A DNA stretch of 64,000 bases from Paratrimastix pyriformis (lineage: Eukaryota; Preaxostyla; Paratrimastigidae). Under the pieces are notes generated by a model, which was given only the letters and a program-made list of their open reading frames with translations, did no database searches and was not told where the DNA came from. Positions within the stretch are counted from its first letter, which is position 1; each line of letters opens with the position of its first letter. The translations under genes and the position numbers were made by a program. Positions 10,606 through 22,700 of this stretch are shown here, piece after piece. The stretch covers positions 394,501 to 458,500 of the forward strand of contig JAPMOS010000024.1 of NCBI GenBank assembly GCA_027972325.1, read 5' to 3'.

Positions 10606-13600
10606 ATGCCAAAGCAGGTTTGTTTCTCTGCTTGCGGGACGACGGCACATCCCAAATTGGACTTAGATTGTCATCGTTGGGTGTGGTGTGTCAGGGCTCT
10701 CCGCTGGGATTCACGCCCGCTTGGCTGGATATGATACCGTGATCGTTGACCAGCAAACGGTTCCCGGTGGTCTGGTGCAGGTCTGACCCTCTGCAGAATG
10801 CAAACCCTTGTCATTTATTTTGTTGTAGTGCTGGAAACGTGGACGCTTCATGTTTGATGGCTGCGTTCACTGGATTACGGGATGCCACGGGTGGCCCTCG
10901 ACCTTTGCCAAACTCTACTCCGACTTGGGAGTGAACCAAATTAAGTTCTTTACTTTTGACGAGTTCTCTCGGTTCGAGCCCACGATTCCGGCCGAGTCTG
11001 TTTGTTCCGTTTTTCATCGGTTGGCGCCTATATCCCCGGTGGTAGTGCCCCCTACACCCCCGAGGAACGGAGCCGGCTGGAGAAGCCCATCATTTTCGCT
11101 TCCAACATTCCTCAGTGCCTCCGGAATTTGAACGAGGCCGCCAGTCGACCTTACCCCGGTCAGACCCCCGCCTCCGTGGCCGCCGACAAGGCCCTCAACA
11201 CCTGGATCATGGGGATTGCCCTGCGCCTGTCCAAGGGCAGCCTGGGCGACCCGGCCGCGCCCCTCTGGAAGGCAGCCGCACAAATGATCTGGTCTGCCCC
11301 TATTCCATCCGCCCCCTTTTCCCCTTTTTCATTGGCCCCCCCTTTTTCATTCACATCGCTTGACCCCCACCTCATCCCCCCCCCCCCCCCCCCCCCCCCA
11401 TGCAGCCACTTCGGCCTGCGGAACATCTACACCTTCGTCCGGTACAGCTCGCTCTCGATGGACGACCTGGCGGCCCGCTACAAGTCGCCCCTGCTCCAAG
11501 TGGCCTTCCGGTCTGCCCGCCCCCCCCGCACCGAATGACGGGGCATATCCATCTTTCTCACCTGGGAACGGCCGTCATTCGGACAGCAGACAAACACGGG
11601 CATCGCCTCAAAACACCAAAAAACCAGCAAACCAGAGATCGCCCGCTCAGGCCCCTGAAACGGGGAACATCTGGTGGTTTGGAACGGGCAGAATGATACC
11701 GACTCACACACCCCGCCCCGCCCTTCCCTGCGCGCACACGGGTCCCAGGAACATCTGGGCTCGCCAGTGCCCCGCGGTGTACTTCTGGATGATTCTGGCC
11801 TGGATGCACCGGCACGCGGTCGGCTACCCCGTGGGCGGCTCGCAGGTCCGGAGGGCGAGGGGAGATGGGGGGACTCACCTTGCCTGCTGTGCCTGCTCCC
11901 CTGTCCCCTCTCGCGCCGCCTCGCCCTGCTGGGGGTTGGACTGCCTCCCTTGGCTCGTGGTTGGACTCGCTCACCCACCCCATCCCACCCACCCACCCAC
12001 CGCATCAACGCACGCACATCGTCCTGGCAGACCTTCTCGAACCGGCTGTACGAGCGGTACACCAGCCTGGGCGGGCGGACCATGCTGGGCAAGCGGGTCA
12101 CCCAGCTCCTCGTGCGCGACGACAAGTTCCAGGGCATCCGGCTGCTGGTCGGTCGGCTTCCCCCTGTGGATGGGGTGGGTGGCAGGGTGGGAGGGTGGCT
12201 GTGGGGAGCACGAGGGCATCCGGCTGCTGGTCGGTCGGCTTCCCCTGTGCGCGTGTGGGAGGGTGGCTGTGGGGGACTACGAGTTCGAGGGCATCCGGCT
12301 GCTGGTCGGTCGGATGTCCTTTCCCGTCTGGGCTGTGCATGGAAATGGGGGGGGGGGGGGGGGCATCTCTGTGTTGCGTGCCCTTCCCTTCCGTCCGATT
12401 GGGGTGTCCGAACCCCCTTTCCTCCCCCTTTTTTGAAAAGTTCTTCGCAGCTCAATTCGAGTCCCAGGCTGAACTCGCTCCCCCCACCGCCCGTTCGATG
12501 ACGACAAAGGGGGGACTTCGTTTCTTGGACGGCGTTTCACTTTTTTTTGTTTCTGCTGCTGCTGCTCCTCCTTTCTTTCTTTCTCCCCCAACTTCCTTCC
12601 GCTGCGACGCTCCTGTTCACCCGCCCACCCACCCATCCGCCCGCCCACCCACCCACCACTACCACCACCACAGGACGGCACCGACGTCTGTGGGGACTAC
12701 CTGGTGTGGGCCGGCGACGGGCACACGCTGCTCTTCGACATGCTCAACCAGCGGTACATGGACACCCACCTGCGCCGCCTGTGGAACGAGACCCAGGCCG
12801 TCGAGGGCTGCGTCATCGTCATGCTGGGCCTCGGCCAGTCCCGCATCAACACCGTCCGTCTCCCCCTGGGGGGCGGGCGTCGTGCAGGTGGTGGAGGTGG
12901 TGGGAGTGCGGTGAGTGGGATGGTCGCACGTTGTGATGAAAGTTCGTCCAGCCCGTGCCTGTCGGCCGGACGATGTATGTATGTATGTGTGTGTGTCTGT
13001 GGGGGGGGGGGGGAGGGGGAGGGAGGGGGGGGGGGGGGGGGGGCAATTGAATCTTGAGTGAGCGTCCATCCACATCCTCCCAACTCACCACACACCCCAC
13101 ACACCCATCTTCTGCCCCCGGCCGCAGATCGAGAGCGCGGGCATGCGCTCGAACGCCTCGGGCAGCGTGGTCGAGCTGGCCCAGCCCCTGACCATTGCCG
13201 GCACCCGGCACCACACGACCCTCTTCCACGTGCGCGGCCCCGAGAGCGGCCTCATCCTGACGGGCGACACGGCCTCCAGCTGCATCGTGACGCTGCTCTT
13301 TGGGTCGTCGTATGACTGCTGGGCGGCCCTGGCCTCGGCCCGGACCGAGGCGTACCCTGGCATGCCCGCCACCGCCACCACGGCCGCAACAACGGCCGCG
13401 GCGCAGGCGGAGACGGTGGCCCCGGGCCGGCCTGAGGTGGCCCAGTACCCCTCGTATGCGGCCGCCCTGGCAGGTCCGTGGGGACGCGACGTGCTGCATT
13501 TAACCTTCCTGGGCCATCCACGCCATCGGCTGCATCATGCACAGCATGTGTCACGACGTTTGCACCAAGACACATCATTGCCATCGTTCCGCTGCGCCAC

Positions 13601-14754
13601 ACACACCACCTTGCGCCATGCGCAACATCTCGCGTCATGCGCGTCATTGCGTCAAAATAGATCATCGTCATCCTTCTGCTCCGCCATGCTCCCCCCCAGG
13701 CACCCCGGCCGCTGCCAGCAGCACCATCGCCCAGGGGCCCGCGGTGGTCCTGCCGGGGATGGGCGGCCCGGCCGGCCCCCACGACCCGCACGCATATGCC
13801 CGGAGCCCGGCATACATCGCCGAGAAGCAGCGCCTGGCACAGTGGGGCCGGGACTTCCTGCGGGCCCGCTATGGCGACGACATGGGCCAGGTCGAGGTCG
13901 GTACCCCGCACAGCATCGCCATCACCCGGCATCGCCCAGCATCATCCAGCCGTCATCATCATCATCATCCAGTCGTCGTCATCATCATCATCACCCAATC
14001 ATCATCATCATCCAATCATCATCCATCATCATCATCATCCAATCATCATCATCCAACCATCATCATCCAATCATCATCCGATCATCATCATCATCATCAT
14101 CATCATCACTCATCATCATCATCATCATCATCACTCATCATCATCATCATCACTCATCATCATCATCATCATCCTCCTCCTCGTCATCATCAATCATGGC
14201 CCCGATGCCTCATACAACGACCTTCTTGCCCCCTTGCCCGATTGCCCTCTTGCCGCCCAGGTGTGCGAGGTGGTGACCCCGCTGTCCTACCACCGCTACA
14301 CCTCCAACTACCGGGCCTCCCAGAACGGCTGGATCCAGATGCCCGGCCTGGGCATGCTCCAGGCCCAGAAGAACGCCTACCCCGTCCCCGGGCTGGCGGT
14401 CCGCTTGCTGTGCTGCCCGGCCCCCGTGTCCTGTTGTTGGCGTTGGTGGTGGTGGTGGTGTTGGTGTTGTTGTTGTTGTCGTCGTCGTCGTCGTGTCATT
14501 GGTGGTCAGGAACGCCTATCCCGTCCCCGGGAGACCGTTGATCGATATCCCCCCCCCCCCCCCTGCATCCCCAGGGCGCCTTCATGGCGGGCCAGTGGGT
14601 CTGCTCGGTGGGCGGCGTGCCGACGACCGTCATGTCGGGACGGGACGCCATCTCCATGCTGCAGCTCGTCGACCACGCTGCTGCTCCGGCCCCACCTTGC
14701 CCCACCCCATCGCCCGCCCCTGCGGATGACGCCGCCAAGACCAAGTCGGCCTAA
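10606..14754 (+). CDS. FAD-dependent oxidoreductase of the phytoene-desaturase/CRTISO/retinol-saturase type
   Basis: Twelve exons: 10606-10617, 10667-10780, 10829-10995, 11046-11291, 11406-11510, 11749-11845, 12031-12147, 12674-12853, 13128-13473, 13700-13896, 14261-14398, 14575-14754. They keep frame throughout and give 632 residues. The Rossmann dinucleotide site is at residues 5-33 (IVIVGCGVSGLSAG, acidic end IVD, then PGG). Later family blocks are FMFDGCVHWITG, YPVGGSQTFSNRLYERYTSLGG, DYLVWAGDGHTLLFDML and the FAD-closing FMAGQWV..VGGVPTTVMSGR. Known relatives isomerise or (de)saturate polyenes such as carotenoids and retinol; the substrate here is unknown. All eleven introns start GTTTG, GTCTG, GTCCG or GTCGG. 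The ATG exon is only 12 nt. The 3' end of exon 7 is repeated three times at the intron edge, and the end of exon 11 is partly repeated in its intron. Confidence 0.82.
13936..14183. repeat. (ATC)n-rich microsatellite in intron 10 of the FAD oxidoreductase
   Basis: About 250 bp dominated by ATC/CATC units with scattered variants, between exons ending at 13896 and starting at 14261. It produces artefactual Ile/Ser/His homopolymer frames. Confidence 0.9.
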
Positions 14755-15557
14755 CGGGACGTCATACTTTTCAGAAATATTCTTTAAACAACAGCTCTTG
14801 TTTCCCGCGAGGATGTCTTGGGTGCGCATGCCCCCAATCAGACGAAACCTCGAGGAGAGAGAGAGAGATAGCGTGTTCAACCTCAACGGCACGCAGACTA
14901 AGTTGAAATTCAAACTCAAATTATTACATTCAAGTCTGTCACTCTCCTGAGTCCTCGCATGCCACACGCGTCCACTAAGCGTGCGAATCGCAGATCCGCA
15001 TTGACTCCCTCGAATTCTGTGGGAGCGCTCGGTGGAGATAGTCAATGGTCACTGACTTCCTGGTTCTTCGTCGTGCTCTTTGCGGGTCTCGTTTGTTCTC
15101 GCCGCCGTCACTCCTGATCGACGGCAATAGGACTTCGTTGCTCCGATCGCTTCGACCGGGCAAGATGGAGCTGGTGATGGTGTCGTCGGGGTGGTGCGTC
15201 GTGTGCGCGATCCGTCCGCCGCTCTCTAGGCGGCGCGACCTGGGGGGGCGCGGCTCCCCGCTCTCGCCGGTCTGCCGTCGGTCTTCCGCCTGCCGCCGCT
15301 CATGGTTGCCGCGCACGAAAAAAAGGGGGGGACAGTGGATGGTTCACGGGGTTCTTTTTGCTTTTGCCTGCTCACAAAAGGAGAGGACAAGTTCTCGCAT
15401 TGATGTTCGGCCAATGGTTGGCAGCTACAGTTGACTCTGCCGAACATTACGCCAGATTCGGTCATTGTCGCGCAGCATCATCACAATCTGTCAAATGGCA
15501 TGGTTTGTCTGGATCTTTTTAACAACATTCTCAACATTTTCCCTCTTCGCAGCTCCC
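14755..15557. other. Intergenic, no gene recognised
   Basis: About 800 bp between the oxidoreductase stop and the first usable ATG of the giant gene. Contains a short GA repeat near 14855. In-frame ATGs of the giant gene lie at 15495 and 15558, so its first exon may begin earlier than annotated. Confidence 0.45.
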
Positions 15558-16710
15558 ATGTTTGAACCCACCGATCGATTCTGGACCCATTCTTCTTTCT
15601 GCAGAATTGTCTTGATCTTTGTTTTTCTCCTGACGGTGCCTGTTGTCTCAGCCCAACGGACCCAAAGCAACAGTGTCCCGATAAATGGTCTCCTTGGAAG
15701 GCATTACAACAACGCAGTTTTCGGAAGCTGCAACAATGACAACTACCTGCTGACTCAGTTCGATTTCGGCATGGATGACTACAGCTCGCTTGATGTTTCA
15801 GGTCTTGCCACCGCAATGGGCCAGACAATCCGCAGCCATAACCTAGGATACTTCAAGCCCCCTGTCGATGGGCAGTATACCTTCAGGATTTACAACAAGC
15901 ATCGGGGTCTGCCGCCTGACTTCTCTTGAGAATTAGTTCCTCTCCCCAAGGTCAATTGGACATGGACGGATACAGCTGCGGGGGTCTTCAACCCAACGAC
16001 CCGGGAATGTGCTGGCAGACGTATCACTCGTACTCATTCACCAAGTTCATGGAGCGCAAGACCTCCTACTGGATCCGGCTCCGTGAGCAGTCCGGCTGCG
16101 CGGGTGGCAACTACAAAGTCTACGTCTGCCCAACCCGACCCACCACCCTCTCAATTTCCAGGTCACCCGGGGGGTCCAGGTCACCATCCCTGGGGAGTCG
16201 GAGACCATCCTCCCGGCGGATTTGGTCACGACGACCCTTCTCACCGACGGGGACCTGGTCGACACGACCCGCAGTTCTTTCGCCGCCCCCGCAACCCTGG
16301 AGGCCGGCAACCCGCTGGTATTTGATGTCATGCTGCGGGACGACGCTGGGAACGCCCTCCCTCCCGGTGACACCATCACGTACAACAACGGTCGCTGGGC
16401 GGCCACCGCCACGCACCAGGCCGCGGGCGCGGTGATCAGCCTGGTCATCGACGGGTCGGGGACCTCGGCTGACGCCCATCGCGCCACCTCGGGGTCAACG
16501 AACCTCACCCTGGCCGGAACCTACGTGGTCTGGGCGTCGCTCACACCCTGCCGCAATGTGCTGCTGAACCCATTTTCAGGCATTTCGCCCCTGTCCCCCT
16601 CCCCCCCCCCCCCTCCCCTCCCCCCCCCATGCATCCGGGGGGATCATTCGCCAAGATCTCTTGCCAAACTAGGCTCGAGTTGATGATGATGATGATGATG
16701 ATGATGATGT

Positions 16711-16742
<32 letters not shown>

Positions 16743-19700
16743 GACGACGGCTTGTGCGCTGGGGCTGTTCGAAAGTGCTTGCGGTACGCATCCAGCAGTC
16801 GATCACAGATTGTATCCATCCCCCCTGTCATCATCACCCACGTCATCGCCCCCCCCCCCCCCCCCCCTTCCCTCCCCTGCAGATCTCCATCAAGTACGAC
16901 GGGTACGTGATCCCGTCCTCCAGCTTCGAGGTGGTGGTCACCCCCACGGGCATATCAGCCGCCCAGTGCGTCCCCGCAATGCCCACGGGGACCTGGCCGG
17001 TCGGCGCGGCCGTCACGTGGTCCATCCAGCCCCGCGACACGTACGGAAACAATGTGGACTGCTCCCCGGCCTTGGTGGCCCGATTCGCGGGGGGCCTGGT
17101 GATGGGATCGGATCGCGTGGCGGCCACCGTCGCCTGCAGCGGCAGCCTGGTCCAGGCCACGGCCAACCCCACTAGGGCCGGATCGTATGGGGCCGACGTC
17201 ACCTTGGACGGGACGGTAATTGACAGTGTGTCGAGTGGGGTCACGATCACACCCGGTCTGAACCCCCCCCCCCCCCCTATCAATTGCACCCCATCACATC
17301 CCACCTGGACGAACCATGAGCTTATCGGCATCTCGGTACAGGCGCCCTGGAGGCCTCCACGACCACCGCCACGTGGCCCGCAGGGACGGTCCCAGCCGGC
17401 AGCTCCGTTGTCGTGATAATACAGGTCCCGTCGCCCCTCCGGAACCCTCTGGGCCTGCCTCCAAAACAAAAAAAAAAAAATCGGTCTCACTCACTCGCCC
17501 ACCCTGCCTCCACCCCTCTCCTTCTTGCAGGGATTCGACGCTTCCGGCAACCGGGTCTCCTGCGCCCCGCAGGCGGCGTCCATGTTCGTGCTGTCGATGG
17601 AGGGCCCCGCCACGGCATCCACCTCGGGCGCCGCATGCAGCGGCCAGGACTTGATCATCGCGGCCGCCCCCCAGCAGGCCGGGGCGTACACGACAAAGAT
17701 CACCTACGCGGACGCCCCCATCAGGGACAGCGGCTCAACCACATTCAGCCTGGTCGCCGGTCCGCTACCCTTCCCCTTGTGTCGGTCCCCCTCATGTGTC
17801 GATCCCCCTCATGAGTCAATCTCTCCCATCTCGATCCCCCCCATGGATCCCCCCATCTGTCGATCCCCCCCATGTGTCGATCCCCCATGTCGATCCCCCC
17901 CCCCCCCCCATGTGTCATGTGGTGGACGCAGCCCCCATATCGATGTGCAACAGGTGTATGTGTGTCTGTGGATCTGTCTGTGGATGTGAGCCAACTTGCA
18001 CCCTCGGATCTGCGATCCTCCTTTCGGTCTTTCTGAATCCCCTCGTCAGGCCCGCTGGCGGCCAGCAGGACGACCGCCACCTGGCCCACGGCCGCCACCA
18101 CTGCAGGCAACCCCGTCGTTGTGCTCATCCAGGTCCGTCCATCCGCATGCGCCGATATGCAAACTGTGTGTGTGTGCGTGTGCGTGTGCGTGTGCGTGTG
18201 CGTGTGTGTGTGTGTGGGGGGAAGGGAGGAGGGAGGGGAGGAGGATCAGTCACCAGAGAGTGTGGCCCGCAATCCTCCCTCCGTCCTACTCCCCACAGGG
18301 TTTCGACATCTACGGCAACGCGGTCACCTGCCCGGCCGGCTCCCAGGCTGGCCTGCTGTCCATGACCATGACGAGCCCAGCCGACACGCTCTCCGCCTCC
18401 GGGGCCGCCTGCAGCAGCGGCCAATTCAGCCTCGCAGGGACCCCGCGCCGGGCGGGCAGCTATCGGACCGACGTGGCCCTGGCCGGGGTCCCCATCAAAG
18501 ACAGCGGCACCGCCTCGTTCGACGTGCAAGCAGGTCCGTCTCTGTGTCTGGGTTGGGCAGAGGACGTTTGGACTGTAAGTGGTGTTTACGTGGGGCATGT
18601 TTGTGTGGATTCTTACCCCCATATCGACATCACCCCCCCCCCCCCCCGCCCGCCCGCCCGCCAACTGACCACCCCTCTTGTCCCAGCGTCCTTCGATGCG
18701 TCACGGTGCGTCGTCACGTGGCCCCCAGCCAACGTGAGCAGGGCGGGGGTGCCTGTGGTGGTGGCCATCGCCGGACGCGACCCGTTCGACAATGCGGTCG
18801 GGTGCGAGGCCAGCTGGGCGGGCAGCTTCATGGGCGCCATGACGCCATCCGGTGACGGAGCCGACACCCTCGCCGCCACGGCCGGCTGCTCCGAGGACGC
18901 GGCGCTGTTGGTGGCGACCTTCGAGCCCACCATCGCCCAGACCTACAACATCGCAGTGGAAGTCGCCAGCGTGGCCCTGCCCACCTCGCCCCACACCGGC
19001 TTCCAGGTCGTCCCTGGTCCGCTCTGCTCGATCTGACTGTGTCTGGGTGTCTGTTCGACCTGTCGGCTCCGTTCCACCTCCGTCTGTCTTTCTCCTTGCG
19101 TGCAGCCGGCCCGGCGGCTGCCCGGAGCACCTTCGCGGCCGATCCACAGGCCACGGCCGGGGCGGCCTTCGAGGTGACGGTCCAGGGCCGCGACGCGTAC
19201 GGGAACCCGATCGCCTGCACCGACCCTGCAGCCGGGGGCACCTTTGGGCTGCAGTGGGATGGGGCCGACACCGCCACCACGGTGAGCTGGTCCTGCGCTG
19301 AGAATGCGTCCCGCTTCGTGGCCGCCTGCAGCGCCCCGACCATGGCCGGCAACCACACGCTGGCGGTCGTCCTGGTGCTCGGAGATGATGATGATGATGA
19401 GGTCCCCCTGGGCAGCAGCAACGTCACGGTCGCGCCGGGTCTGCAATTCTGTCACATCACTTCGCCATGGGCCTCTCAACCCTCGACGCTTCCGCTCCCC
19501 ACCCCATCGTCGCTCAACCACCCATCTCACTCATCATTCTTCCTCAGGGGCACTGGCGGCCGACATGACGACCGCCGTTTGGCCCACGGGCAACTTCACC
19601 GCGGGCGACCCCGTCCCTGTCACCATCCGGGTCTGAGCGCCGCCCTCAGACAGACCCACACACACGAAGTCACAGAATGCGACGGCACAGCGGGCACACC

Positions 19701-22700
19701 AGATCGTGGTTCACGGCGTATTTTGGTGGGTTCTGTGGCCATCTGCAGGGAGCGGACGCCTATGGCAACCCGGTGGGCTGCACCCCGGAGACAGCCGCCC
19801 AGGTGGGTGTGGGCCTGACTTCCATCGACATGGCCGGGGTCGGGTACGCTACCGGGGCCGCCTGCAATGGCCCGGATTTCGTCGCCTCCGCCAGGCCCTT
19901 GCTGGCGGGCTCATACGTGACCAACGCCACGTACGCCGGGGCCGCCATCGGAAACAGCAGCTCATCCACCTCCTCGTTCGTCGTCGTGGCAGGTCGGTGC
20001 ATTTTGCCCACTTCCTCGTTGCTTGGCCGGGGGATACGACCGCATCTTCCGAAAACCGAGCCGCAAGGACCCGGGAAAGGCGAAACGAGAACCCAGGAGA
20101 CACAAGGAGGAAATCACCCGCACCTCCATCGGTTTGCGTCATCATGGCGTCGCAGAAAATGATGGCCCCCCAATGATGTCATTCCACGCGCTCACTGTGG
20201 AACCCAAACCAGTTTAAAGTCAACACCTGACATCAAGAATCCGCACGGAGGCAGAAAACTTCGGCGGATCAGGACGTTCCCGCAAAACCGCGTCCGCCGA
20301 AAAGCTGATCTAGTCGATCTAACCTTGGGTCTTGCATTTTCTGCCGGATAATCCAACTCCCTGGTCGCCATCATCATGTTTTCCTCCTGTTTTTTTTCAG
20401 GGCCATAAAAGAAGCGAGGAGAGAAGAGAAAATCATCCTTTCTCCGATCTTCTTTCACTGTATGCCACGTTTCTGGGTGCCAATAGCGGACCTCGACGGG
20501 GCCAGCAGCACGGTCATGTGGCCTGCAGCGAATGTGAGCACTGCGGGCGTCCCGGTGGTGGTGACCGTCGCCGGTCGTGACCCGTTTGGCAATGCGGTCC
20601 GGTGCGATGCCCACTGGGCGGGCAGCCTCACGGGCAGGATGACGTCCTCCGCGGACGGAGCCGCCGCCACCGTCACCGCCGGCACGACCAGCTGCTCCGA
20701 GGACGCGGTGCTGTTGGTGGCGACCTTCGAGCCCACCATCGCCCAGACATACGCCATCGCCCTTGAGCTCGCAGGGGCCGCCCTGCCCATCCGCACTGGT
20801 TTCCGGGTCGACCCTGGTCCGCTCCCCCCTGGGGCTGCGCGTGTGCGCGTGTGGCTCGTGCGGTCTGCGGTTGGCTGGGCCAACTGGTGCACCAGCTGGT
20901 GGATGCGCGCGCTTGGTACTGCGTGGGAGGCTCTGCTAACCGGACTTCTTCTTTTCCGCCTCCTCCTCTCTTCCTCTTGCTTTCCCCAGTCGGCCCGGAT
21001 GCCGCCCAGAGCATCTTCGCAGTTTCTTCGTCGTCTTCGTCGTCACCACCGCCAACGGCCGGGCTGGGTCTCCAAGTGACTGTCACGGCCCGCGACCCGT
21101 ACGGCAACCCCGTTGGCTGCACCGCCCCCACAGCCGGGTCCACCTTCGGGCTGCTGTGGGACCAGGCCGATGCAGCCACCTCCGTGGATGGCGGGGTCCT
21201 CTGGGCCTGCGCCCCCGCCTCATCCTCCCTGGCGGCAGCCCCGGCCTTCGTGGCCACCTTCACCCCGACCGTCACCGGCAACCACACGGTGGCCCCCACC
21301 CTGGACGGGACCAGGGTGGGAAACAGCAGCGCGGCCCCAGTGGTGGTCAGTGTCAGGCCTGGTCTGCCCAGCTCTCTGCTTGAAGACCTCCACAACACCA
21401 CCCTCACCCCCCCTTAGGTGCGCTGGCGGCCGCCACGACGACCGTTATCTGGCCCACGAGCAACTTCACCGCGGGCAGTCCCGTTAACACCACCATCCGG
21501 GTCCGGGTCACATAACACCACACAACCACCACCAGTCTCCAGCATCATGGCTCAGACGCTTTTTGATCTGCCTTTTTCTGCAGGGAGCGGACTCCTACGG
21601 CAATCCAGTTGCCTGCGCCCCGGTGACGGCAGCCTTGCTTGAGGTGACCATGGCCATGGAAACGATGGCCCCTGGTGGAACCACATTTAACACCACCTGT
21701 ACTCTGGGCTGCGACGGCGCCGATTTCGTCGCCACCGCCCGGCCGTGGCTTGCGGGCGCCTACAACACCTGGGTGACACTCGCGGCCTCGGGAGAACCCA
21801 TCGCAAATAGCGGCGCGACCTCGTTCCGCGTGGTGGCAGGTCCGCGCCCGGTCAATCATCATCCTCGTCACAACCAATCACCCCGGTGTGCAGGGTCGGC
21901 CTGGTTCGCGACCAGCTCGGTGGCGTGGTTCTCGTGGGCTGACAGCGGCGGCATGCTGACCCTGGGCGCCCCGGCAGCCCTCGCCCTGGCCGCCCGCGAC
22001 CCGTACGGCAACCCGGTCGCCTGCGCCGAGGCAACCGCGGCCGACCCGTTCGCGGTGCTGGACGACGATGACGGGCTGCCCCTCTGGGGCGGGCTGTTGG
22101 CCTGGTCGTGTGGCTCGACCCCCGGCGGGCAGCAGGCCGCCCCTGCCTCGACGCCCCTGTTGTTTGTGGGCAGCTTCACGGTGCCCCCGTCGGCCAGGGT
22201 GGGGCCGCATAACCTGACCGTCCTCTGCGCTGGGGCGGCGGTCAGCACTGGGGCGACGGGCCTCACCATCACCATCGTCGGTCTGCGGCTCTGGCCTACG
22301 TGCGTTGCTGACGCAAGAGTTAGAGAGGGAGAGAGTGAGACATTTGTGGATTTTCTCATTGATGTTTGGTTCCGATGGTTTCGATGCGTGGTGTTGTGGT
22401 GATCCAGGTCCCATCGCGCCCACCCGCAGTTCGTACGAGCTGTCGGGGGGCGCCACGGTCGGGTCGCGGCTGTCGGCCACGGTGACGGCCCGCGATACGA
22501 CAGGCATCGTCGTCCCGTGCACCAGCGCCACGTCCAATGCGTCATTTGCTCTTCTGCTGGACGGGACCAGGCCCACCCCCACGGAGGTGGAGTGGGGCTG
22601 CACGGCGGGCAGCCCGGCCTTGTTCGTGGCCACGTGCCACAACTGCACCGCCGCCCCCGGAACGCACCAGGTGACAGTGGTTGCTGTCGCCCAGGGCGGG

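Noticed and set aside
20192-20614. Minus-strand frame and inverted GGCGGA-type sequences in a long intron of the giant gene
   Set aside because: No recognisable protein, and the short complementary segments near 20250-20300 are too weak to call an element or structured RNA.
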